A stretch of DNA of 8,718 nt. Source: Campylobacteraceae bacterium. GTDB taxonomy: Bacteria > Campylobacterota > Campylobacteria > Campylobacterales > Sulfurovaceae. How positions within the stretch are numbered: the stretch's first letter is position 1; each line of letters starts with the position of its first letter. Below are positions 1 to 6,202 of the stretch, in pieces. A model generated the notes under the pieces. The model was given only the letters and a program-made list of their open reading frames with translations. It was not told where the DNA came from and did not search any database. The position numbers and the translations under genes are program-made. Location of the stretch: the NCBI GenBank assembly GCA_027063105.1, contig JAMOSL010000123.1, positions 1 through 8,718 on the forward strand. The letters are read 5' to 3'.

Positions 1-812
1 GAGATGGTTATATTCATAGACATCATATAGATAAGAATCCTCTTAATAATAACCCTACAAATATAGAACAGTTAACAGCAGGTGAACATATACAAAAACA
101 TCGTGATGATTTTGACAAGCAAACTCCAGAATATAAAGAGTATATGTCTAAGAAGATGAAAGAACAATCAGATGAAATTTCTGAAAGAGTAATTAAAGAT
201 TGGGAAAATCCAGAGTATCGTGCTAAATTTGATGGACAACATAAAAGAATGCGAGAAATTCAAATTGCAAATGGACAAATGAATACAGAACATTTTGCTG
301 AATATTGGGCTGATGAGACTCATAGAGAAGAGCAAAGTCAAAGAGTTACTAAATATTTTGAAGATAATCCTGATGCAGTTGAGGGCAATAGAAAAAGAGC
401 AAAAGAGCAGTGGGATAACGAAGAGTTAAAAAAATGGAGAGCAGAAGAGACTAGAAAACAGATGTCTAATCCTGATAATATAAGAAGAAAATTAGCTACT
501 GAACGAGAGACTAGAATTAAAAATAGTTTAGAACTTTTAAATAGAGTTGGAATAGATAATTATGAACAAGTAAGAAAAGAGACTAAAAATAGAAAAGTTT
601 TCATAATTAAAACACTTTTATCAAAAATGGATGAGAGTCAAAATTATCCATCATTATTAAATCCAAATGAGTTAATTCAAAGTAATCTATATACATATAA
701 TCATAAAGTTGTAAAAGTAGAGAAATATATTGGTAAACCAATACCTGTTTATGATATAGAAGTTCCAAATACTCATAACTTTGCCTTAGCTTCTGGAGTT
801 TTTATTCATAAT
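1..812 (+). mobile_element. GyrB intein 1, HNH endonuclease type (5' truncated)
   Basis: The C-terminal 270 residues of a protein-splicing element in gyrB. An HNH nuclease core opens the window: HHIDKNPLNNNPTN at residues 7-20, with further His at 29 and 33. A Glu/Lys/Arg-rich segment follows, marked by aromatic residues at W67, W102, F119 and W137, probably DNA-contacting. The splicing end is intact: a block F-like PVYDIEVPNTHNFAL and block G FIHN, with Asn at 810-812, followed by extein Ser (813-815). The downstream extein SAKQGRD is the segment that follows EGDSAGG in GyrB, a position where inteins are known in other lineages. The N-terminal nucleophile and blocks A/B are outside the window. 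Splicing should occur through the penultimate His and terminal Asn. With an intact HNH core it could still be mobile (inference). Confidence 0.93.
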
Positions 813-2969
813 TCTGCAAAACAAGGAAGAGATAGAGTATTCCAAGCAATTCTGCCGTTAAAAGGTAAAATCTTAAATGTTGAAAAAGCACGATTAGAGA
901 AAATATTAAAATCTGATGAGATTAAAAATATGATTACTGCTCTTGGTTGTGGGATTGGTGATGAGTTTAATGAAGAGAAACTTAGATATCATAAAGTAAT
1001 TATTATGACTGATGCAGATGTTGATGGTTGTTTAAAGGGCGATACAGAAGTTAAACTTTTAGATGGTACTTACAAAACAATGCAAGAGTTAGAAAAATTA
1101 TATCCAAATCAAGAAGATAAATTTTGGGTTTGGGCAAGTGATAAGAATGGAAAACCAACTCCTGCAGAGGCTCATAGTGTAAGAATAACAAAAAAAGTTA
1201 AAAAACTTTATAAAATTACTTTAGATAATGATTTTGTAATTGAAGCTACTGATAATCATCCTTTTAGATTGATTAATGGAGATTATGTCAGAGCAGATGA
1301 GTTGCAAGAGGGTTATTCTTTGATGCCTATTTATTATAAGATGGAAACAGAGGGATATTATCCAAATTATGAGATGTTGAAAATTGGTAAAAAGTGGATA
1401 CCTTCTCATAAAATTGTAAATGAATTTAAAGATAAAATTAAATCTAATGATAAAAATTTAATTACACATCATATTGACCATAATAAATTAAATAATACTC
1501 CAGAAAATCTTACTTTTATGAGTAGAAGTGAACATTCCAAACTTCATGGGAAAGATACATATTTAATTCATACATATAATGGTTCAGATAAGCAATCTCA
1601 AGATTTAAAAGAAAATTGGAAAAATGGTATTTATGATGAGAGAGAAAGTTATTTTAAAGAGTATAATAAATCAGATGAACATTCTCAAAAAGTTTCTAAT
1701 AAAAATATAGAAAATTGGAAAAATATTGAATATCGTAAAAGTATGCTAGAGAAGAGAAAAGCATATTTTGATAAACCTAAAATTATAGAAGAGTATAGTC
1801 AAAGATGTGAAACTCAATGGCAAGATGATGATATTGCCTTCAGAATGCAAATGACAAGAGTTGTAAATGTAGCTAAAAAAGCAATCAAGGAATTTGGAGA
1901 GTTATCAGAAGAGAGTTATCAATCTGTAAAACCTAAAAGTGGTGTTCCTAATTGGGATACAGTCTTTAATAAGTATAGTTTTAAAAATAACAGAGAGTTT
2001 GCAGATTATATTGAGACATATAACCATCAAATTAAATCAATAGATGTTATTGAAGTTGATGAAACACCTGTTTATGATTTAACTGTAGATAATTACCATA
2101 ACTTTGCAATTAAAGCGGGAGATGATAGCTCTATATTTGTACATAATTCGCATATTCAAACTCTTTTAATGACATTTTTCTTTAGATTCTTACAACCAAT
2201 TATTGCAAAAGGTTATTTATATCTTGCTCAACCACCTCTTTATCGTTATAAAAAGGGTAAAAATGAGATTTATCTTAAAGATGATAAGGCACTAAATGAT
2301 TTTATTATAGAAAATGGTATAGATATTATTGATAGTCATACTATGGGTGGCAATGACCTTATTGAACTTTTTAAGATGGTTGCTTATTATAAGATGACAC
2401 TTAATGAGATTGAAAAAAGATTTGCTCTGCTTGAAGTTATTAAATATATGATTGAAAACTCTGATATTGTGAGTGATAATAATATAGAGTTATCTATTAA
2501 GGTTAAAAAACTAATATCTGATTTAGGTTATAATATTTTGAGTGAAACTATTGATCATGAGAAAATTCATCTGTTCGTTCAGACTAAAGATGGATTAGAA
2601 GAGCTTATTATTGATGATATTTTATTTACAAATCCACACTATAATGAAGCTTTGCATATTTATAATAATATTCAAGAGAGAATTACTGATGAGTTTAGAG
2701 ATATAGATTTATTAGAGGTTTTAGAAAAAGTAGAACAGAGTACCAAAAAAGGTGCTTATATTCAGAGATATAAAGGATTGGGTGAGATGAATCCAGAACA
2801 GTTATGGGAGACTACAATGAATCCAGAGGATAGAATACTTTTACAAGTTAGAATAGAAGATATTGATACTGCAAGTGATACATTTACCCTATTTATGGGT
2901 GATGAGGTAGAGCCAAGACGAGAGTATATTCAGAGTCATGCTAAAGATGTTAAGCATTTGGATGTGTAA
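1..2969 (+). CDS. gyrB: DNA gyrase subunit B with two inteins (5' end outside window)
   Basis: The ATPase subunit of DNA gyrase, which with GyrA introduces negative supercoils. The reading frame is open from base 3, so the first ATG at 144 lies inside intein 1 and is not a start. Visible GyrB sequence lies in two blocks. Bases 813-1028 run from SAKQGRDRVFQAILPLKGK to the TOPRIM motif DADVDG. Bases 2148-2969 run from SHIQTLLMTFF through QRYKGLGEMNPEQLWETTM to the end AKDVKHLDV. The second block contains the roughly 170-residue insert between TOPRIM and the QRYKGLGEMN motif that proteobacterial GyrB proteins carry. Everything else is intein, and removing both inteins restores a continuous gyrase sequence. 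The ATPase and transducer domains must lie upstream. Campylobacterota usually lack ParE, and the sequence matches GyrB of that phylum as I remember it, so parE is unlikely. The stop codon is followed at once by the next ATG. Confidence 0.97.
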   Translation, partial: DGYIHRHHIDKNPLNNNPTNIEQLTAGEHIQKHRDDFDKQTPEYKEYMSKKMKEQSDEISERVIKDWENPEYRAKFDGQHKRMREIQIANGQMNTEHFAEYWADETHREEQSQRVTKYFEDNPDAVEGNRKRAKEQWDNEELKKWRAEETRKQMSNPDNIRRKLATERETRIKNSLELLNRVGIDNYEQVRKETKNRKVFIIKTLLSKMDESQNYPSLLNPNELIQSNLYTYNHKVVKVEKYIGKPIPVYDIEVPNTHNFALASGVFIHNSAKQGRDRVFQAILPLKGKILNVEKARLEKILKSDEIKNMITALGCGIGDEFNEEKLRYHKVIIMTDADVDGCLKGDTEVKLLDGTYKTMQELEKLYPNQEDKFWVWASDKNGKPTPAEAHSVRITKKVKKLYKITLDNDFVIEATDNHPFRLINGDYVRADELQEGYSLMPIYYKMETEGYYPNYEMLKIGKKWIPSHKIVNEFKDKIKSNDKNLITHHIDHNKLNNTPENLTFMSRSEHSKLHGKDTYLIHTYNGSDKQSQDLKENWKNGIYDERESYFKEYNKSDEHSQKVSNKNIENWKNIEYRKSMLEKRKAYFDKPKIIEEYSQRCETQWQDDDIAFRMQMTRVVNVAKKAIKEFGELSEESYQSVKPKSGVPNWDTVFNKYSFKNNREFADYIETYNHQIKSIDVIEVDETPVYDLTVDNYHNFAIKAGDDSSIFVHNSHIQTLLMTFFFRFLQPIIAKGYLYLAQPPLYRYKKGKNEIYLKDDKALNDFIIENGIDIIDSHTMGGNDLIELFKMVAYYKMTLNEIEKRFALLEVIKYMIENSDIVSDNNIELSIKVKKLISDLGYNILSETIDHEKIHLFVQTKDGLEELIIDDILFTNPHYNEALHIYNNIQERITDEFRDIDLLEVLEKVEQSTKKGAYIQRYKGLGEMNPEQLWETTMNPEDRILLQVRIEDIDTASDTFTLFMGDEVEPRREYIQSHAKDVKHLDV
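1029..2147 (+). mobile_element. GyrB intein 2, complete HNH endonuclease intein
   Basis: A complete 373-residue intein inserted directly after DADVDG in the TOPRIM domain of GyrB. Block A is CLKGDTEV with Cys1 as nucleophile. Block B contains ATDNHPF with His77. The HNH core is HHIDHNKLNNTPENL at residues 147-161, with His169 and His173. Aromatic-marked repeats follow (W197, W230, F247, W264). Block F is TPVYDLTVDNYHNFAI, and block G is FVHN ending at Asn373, followed by extein Ser at 2148-2150. All residues needed for canonical class 1 splicing are present. Removing it joins DADVDG to SHIQTLLMTFF exactly as in intein-free GyrB. The frame is unbroken and base use matches the host, which suggests either long residence or transfer among AT-rich relatives. 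Confidence 0.96.
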
Positions 2970-4391
2970 ATGTTAGCATCAGCATTGGAAGAGAGAGAGA
3001 GACGATTTAAACTGGCACTTCGTGCTGGTATACCATTGATTATTATGTTTTCACTTTTGTTTTATAGTTCATTTTCTAAAGCAGGTTTTGTAAAATTAAC
3101 TCCAAATGTTTCATTGTTAATGGCAGGGTTAGTTTTTATTACAATCTATTTTATATATTTTTTATTAGAATTAGATACAAAAGAGACACTCTTAGATAGA
3201 ACAACAGAGGGTTTTAATCAAGAAACTTTTATTAAAAAAATAGACAAGTATCAACCAGAAACTATTGCTATTATTTGTATAAATAATTTAACAACAATAA
3301 ATGATAATTATGGAACTACAGCTACGAATGATTTACTGCATACATTTATTCTTAGGTTAAATAGATATATAAAAGTATATGATAATAGTGATTTTTGGAT
3401 AGGTAGAAATTTAGGTTCAGAATTTTTGATTGGAATTGGTGGAGATAGTCAGAAATTACAAGTTATGCTTCAGAATTTTATAGAAGAAAATAAAATTATT
3501 GATACTATAGAGATAGATTTTAGATTTTCTGTTATATCAAATCTTGGTGGAGATATAGAGAAAATTATTACACAACTCCGAGACCAATTAAGAGCTCAAG
3601 AATTTCAAAAGAGCCATAACAATCCACCTGTAAAAGATACAAAAGATTTAAATACACTAGAAACTAATATACTTCAAGCTTTAGAGAATAAAACATTTAA
3701 TTTTTATTTTAGACCCTTATACAGTGTTAGAAAAAAAGTTATAGATTCTTATGAGATATATATAAAGCTTCAATCAAATACACAAGAGATATTACCAAGA
3801 GATTATCTTCCTATTGTAAATCGTTTGGGATTAGGTCGAACTTATGACCGTATTATTTTAGAACATATTGTTGAATTAGCACTTTTAACAGATGATCATA
3901 TTTCGTTTAGTTTTAATTTATCTCCTTTTTCATTGAGAGATAGAGATTTCTTAGAGTCGACGTTTAATTTTATAGAAGAGAAGAAGTTAAATCCTCAACG
4001 GTTAATATTTGAGATATATGAGAGAAAGACTCACCATGATTTAGGTAAATATCTTAAAACTCTGTCCCAAATAAGAGCAAAAGGTATTAAAATTTGTATA
4101 GATAATTTTGGTTCATCTAATGCTTCTATGGAATATCTAAAATATTTCAAATTCGATGTTGTTCAATTTGATAGGGATTTCGTAAGTAGATTAGGAGATA
4201 AGAATAATGTATCTATGTTAAAATCTCTTATTGACATGTCTCATGACTTAGATATCACAACAGTTGCTAAATGGGTTGATAAAGTTGAACATATAGAAAC
4301 ATTACAGAAATTAGGTATAGATTATGTACAAGGCTTTGGAGTTGGTAAACCATTAACAGAGAGAGAAGTTATTCAGAAATATAATAGATAG
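2970..4391 (+). CDS. Membrane protein with degenerate GGDEF and EAL domains
   Basis: A 473-residue protein with two membrane helices (about 19-38 and 47-68) joined by a very short loop, then cytoplasmic GGDEF-like (about 95-210) and EAL-like (about 228-470) domains. The GGDEF motif reads LGSEF (148-152) and the usual metal Asp positions are C103 and N105, so diguanylate cyclase activity is unlikely. In the EAL domain, E262 (YEIY), N316 (NLSP), E348, D378 and Q454 (VQG) are kept. DDFG has become DNFG, the KID lysine is Q399, and AEGVE has become AKWVD with K434. Phosphodiesterase activity therefore also looks lost. The likely role is a c-di-GMP receptor or a structural regulator, in the manner of LapD or FimX (inference). 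The ATG follows the gyrB stop with no gap and only a weak GGA upstream, suggesting translational coupling. A (GA)6 tract lies in codons 8-11. Confidence 0.9.
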   Translation: MLASALEERERRFKLALRAGIPLIIMFSLLFYSSFSKAGFVKLTPNVSLLMAGLVFITIYFIYFLLELDTKETLLDRTTEGFNQETFIKKIDKYQPETIAIICINNLTTINDNYGTTATNDLLHTFILRLNRYIKVYDNSDFWIGRNLGSEFLIGIGGDSQKLQVMLQNFIEENKIIDTIEIDFRFSVISNLGGDIEKIITQLRDQLRAQEFQKSHNNPPVKDTKDLNTLETNILQALENKTFNFYFRPLYSVRKKVIDSYEIYIKLQSNTQEILPRDYLPIVNRLGLGRTYDRIILEHIVELALLTDDHISFSFNLSPFSLRDRDFLESTFNFIEEKKLNPQRLIFEIYERKTHHDLGKYLKTLSQIRAKGIKICIDNFGSSNASMEYLKYFKFDVVQFDRDFVSRLGDKNNVSMLKSLIDMSHDLDITTVAKWVDKVEHIETLQKLGIDYVQGFGVGKPLTEREVIQKYNR

Positions 4392-4401
4392 GAGTAAACA
4401 T

Positions 4402-4779
4402 ATGAAATATGGTGAAAAAGAGATACAAAAATTTGATATAAATAGAGATGAACACTATTGGGAAAACAAACATAAAAAGAATTATGTAATTAATATTGAA
4501 TTACCAGAGTTTATGTGCAGATGTCCTCGTTCAGGATACCCAGACTTTGCAACCATTAAATTAGAATATACTCCATTAGATAGAGTAGTTGAATTAAAGG
4601 CTATTAAGTTGTATATAAATAGTTTTGCAGATAGACATATATCTCATGAAGATAGTGCAAATGAAATATATGATATCTTGTATAAAAATTTAAAACCAAA
4701 ATGGATGAAAGTTATAGCTGATTTTAATCCTAGAGGAAATGTTCATACAATAATTGAAATAGATAGTGATAAAAGATAG
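4402..4779 (+). CDS. queF: NADPH-dependent 7-cyano-7-deazaguanine (preQ0) reductase
   Basis: Reduces preQ0 to preQ1 with NADPH in the cytoplasm, a step in synthesis of the modified tRNA base queuosine. The 125-residue length fits the short, single-domain QueF type that forms higher oligomers. The catalytic Cys is C41 in RCPRSGYPDFA, with the catalytic Asp at D48. The QueF motif appears as ELKAIKLY (64-71), and the substrate-binding His-Glu pair as H82-E83 in ISHE. No catalytic residue is missing. A clear AGGAG at 4390-4394 overlaps the stop codon of the preceding gene, with 7 bases to the ATG, so it is probably co-transcribed with gyrB and the GGDEF/EAL gene. Its 3' end forms part of the terminator hairpin shared with the convergent gene. 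Confidence 0.95.
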   Translation: MKYGEKEIQKFDINRDEHYWENKHKKNYVINIELPEFMCRCPRSGYPDFATIKLEYTPLDRVVELKAIKLYINSFADRHISHEDSANEIYDILYKNLKPKWMKVIADFNPRGNVHTIIEIDSDKR

Positions 4780-4799
4780 AGTTGTTATACTCTATTTTT
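4771..4799. terminator. Bidirectional intrinsic terminator between convergent genes
   Basis: A perfect 7-bp stem, ATAGAGT (4776-4782) with ACTCTAT (4789-4795), encloses the loop TGTTAT. It extends outward through a G-T wobble and three A-T pairs. T-rich sequence follows on the plus strand (TTTTT, 4795-4799), and the AAAA at 4771-4774 gives a T run on the minus strand. It contains the queF stop codon (4777-4779) and the opposing stop codon (4785-4787). Confidence 0.75.
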
Positions 4800-5309
4800 C
4801 ATATAATCAGTTAATTTATTCATTGCCTTTTTTTGATTTGATAAAAAATCTTTATGGGCATTTTGATTACAATAATTTGTTATAATAAAAATTCCTCCAG
4901 CAGGTATATCTAACATTTCTGCTACTTTTAATACAGCAAAAAATTCCATATTTTCTAATTGTATATTTTGATTTAAGTAATATTTTGATATTTTTTCGTC
5001 AGTTGTAATATAATTACTCGAATTTACTATAATATCTTTTGAAATATCATTTGCAGTACTTATTATATTATCTAAAGGGGTATAGCTTTTATGTGTAAAA
5101 AAACTATTTTCTATATTTGACGAGCTTTTAGATTCTACTATATCAAATAGTTTAAGATTCCCATAACTTCCAGCAGTTCCCATAAATAGTATAAATTCAG
5201 GTGGATTAAATAGACATAATTTCGTCAAGTGTATACTACTATTAACCATACCAATACCAATAGGTGTTGCAAAACTAAACTGTTCATTATCTCCTGCACA
5301 AATTATCAT
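4785..5309 (-). CDS. MTAN/purine nucleoside phosphorylase-family protein, short and atypical
   Basis: A 174-residue protein resembling the nucleoside phosphorylase/MTAN superfamily (MTA/SAH nucleosidase, PNP, uridine phosphorylase, futalosine hydrolase). GIGMVNSS (18-25) matches the GIGKVAAA helix start of MTAN, FMGTAGSYG (42-50) matches the GSAGG loop, and ENMEFFAV (119-126) matches the ribose-binding VDMEGA/VEMEA motif. It begins at the second element of the fold: the first beta strand and the loop with the catalytic Glu (E12 in E. coli MTAN) have no clear counterpart. In ungapped alignment from the MEFF motif, the general-acid Asp (D197 of E. coli MTAN) falls on N145. Its substrate is therefore unknown, and it may not hydrolyse MTA or SAH. 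It starts one base after the hisF stop and is surely co-transcribed. The call to the superfamily is firm; the function is not. Confidence 0.8.
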   Translation of the reverse strand: MIICAGDNEQFSFATPIGIGMVNSSIHLTKLCLFNPPEFILFMGTAGSYGNLKLFDIVESKSSSNIENSFFTHKSYTPLDNIISTANDISKDIIVNSSNYITTDEKISKYYLNQNIQLENMEFFAVLKVAEMLDIPAGGIFIITNYCNQNAHKDFLSNQKKAMNKLTDYMKNRV

Positions 5310-5310
5310 A

Positions 5311-6075
5311 TTATCGTCTCACTGGAATATTTTTATTGTGTAGATATTCTTTTAAATCCATAATATCAATTTCTTTAAAATGGAATATAGAAGCAGCTAA
5401 AGCAGCATCAGCTTCTCCCAAAGTAAATGCCTCTTCTATATGTTTCATTGTACCAGCACCACCAGAGGCTATAATTGGAATATTAACAACTTTATTTATT
5501 TTCTTATTCAATATATTATCAAATCCTGCTTTTGTTCCATCGGCATCCATTGATGTGATAAGTAATTCACCAGCACCTCTATTGTATGCTTCTTTTGCCC
5601 ACTCTATTGCATCTAATCCTGTATCATTCCTTCCACCATGAGTAAATATATGCCATTTATCGTCATCTACTCTTTTTGCATCAATAGCTACAACAATACA
5701 TTGAGAACCAAATCTTTTTGCACTTTCATTTATAAAATTAGGTCTTTTAATTGCAGATGAATTTATACTGACTTTATCACAGCCAACATTTAAAAGTTTA
5801 TAAATATCTGATAATTTTCTAATACCACCACCAACAGTTAATGGAATGAATACCTCTTTTGCGACTTCTTTAACAACATCAACAATGGTATCTCTTCCTT
5901 CATGAGTTGCTCCAATATCTAAAAAAGTAATTTCATCAGCTCCTTCAATATTGTATCTTTTTGCTACTTCAACAGGGTCTCCAGCATCTCTTAAACCCAC
6001 GAAATTAACACCTTTTACAACTCGTCCATTATTAACATCTAAACAAGGTATAATTCGTTTTGCAAAATAATCCAT
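5311..6075 (-). CDS. hisF: Imidazole glycerol phosphate synthase, cyclase subunit
   Basis: With HisH, HisF turns PRFAR and ammonia into imidazole glycerol phosphate (histidine synthesis) and AICAR (returned to purine synthesis). The 254-residue (beta/alpha)8 barrel opens with AKRIIPCLDV, giving catalytic D13, and has the second catalytic Asp at D132 in VVAIDAKR. Phosphate-binding loops are visible as GGGIR (82-86) and SGGAGT (205-210). A GTG at 6081-6079 would add two residues, but the Shine-Dalgarno sequence AGAGAGGTGA overlaps that codon and is correctly spaced for the ATG at 6075. Other his genes are not adjacent, so the histidine pathway is dispersed in this genome. It heads a two-gene minus-strand unit with the MTAN-like gene. 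The length is normal and nothing is missing. Confidence 0.97.
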   Translation of the reverse strand: MDYFAKRIIPCLDVNNGRVVKGVNFVGLRDAGDPVEVAKRYNIEGADEITFLDIGATHEGRDTIVDVVKEVAKEVFIPLTVGGGIRKLSDIYKLLNVGCDKVSINSSAIKRPNFINESAKRFGSQCIVVAIDAKRVDDDKWHIFTHGGRNDTGLDAIEWAKEAYNRGAGELLITSMDADGTKAGFDNILNKKINKVVNIPIIASGGAGTMKHIEEAFTLGEADAALAASIFHFKEIDIMDLKEYLHNKNIPVRR

Positions 6076-6077
6076 AA

Positions 6078-6087
6078 TCACCTCTCT
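6078..6087 (-). promoter_or_regulatory. Ribosome binding site that fixes the hisF start
   Basis: On the minus strand this reads AGAGAGGTGA. The GAGAGG core ends five bases before the ATG at 6075-6073. It overlaps the GTG at 6081-6079, which therefore cannot be the usual start. Confidence 0.7.
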
Positions 6088-6202
6088 TTTTATAAATTAT
6101 GACACAATTTTTATAAATTGACCTTACAATTAAGTAATAATTTTTTAATAATAGTATGATATAATCTAAAGTTTTTAAAAAAATTTACAAAAGGAGTGAA
6201 CA
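6082..6202. promoter_or_regulatory. Divergent AT-rich promoter region between hisF and the DUF2231 gene
   Basis: About 120 bases, very AT-rich, serving both directions. For the plus strand, a perfect TATAAT lies at 6160-6165 inside TATGATATAAT, without a good -35 box, which is common in Campylobacterota. AAGGAG at 6191-6196 is six bases before the GTG. For hisF, minus-strand candidates for the -10 box are CATAAT (6101-6096) and TATAAA (6115-6110), both weak calls. A dyad, CAATTT-TTAT-AAATTG (6105-6120), overlaps these hisF elements and could be an operator (inference). Confidence 0.55.
6160..6165 (+). promoter_or_regulatory. Probable -10 box for the DUF2231 gene
   Basis: An exact TATAAT consensus 38 bases before the GTG start, preceded by TATGA as an extended element. 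The -35 region is not recognisable. Confidence 0.6.

Noticed and set aside
144..146. ATG at 144 as the start of a 941-residue gene
   Set aside because: The frame is open to base 3, and the upstream codons encode the HNH core of intein 1, so this Met is internal.
1221..1409. Minus-strand ORF of 62 codons inside intein 2
   Set aside because: It lies antisense to well-supported intein sequence, has no recognisable motif, and its hydrophobic composition reflects the AT-rich complementary strand.
3..2147. Group I or group II intron with an HNH maturase in gyrB
   Set aside because: The insertions are in frame with no stop codon and show protein-splicing motifs (Cys1, block B His, His-Asn-Ser), so they act at protein level.
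144..2969. parE (topoisomerase IV) instead of gyrB
   Set aside because: The extein retains the GyrB-type insert and C-terminus typical of Campylobacterota, a group that generally has only gyrase.
5336..5641. Plus-strand ORF of 101 codons within hisF
   Set aside because: It is antisense to strongly conserved HisF codons, has no family resemblance, and is a shadow of the true gene.
6079..6081. GTG as the hisF start
   Set aside because: It overlaps the Shine-Dalgarno sequence. The ATG at 6075 has proper spacing and gives the normal HisF N-terminus.
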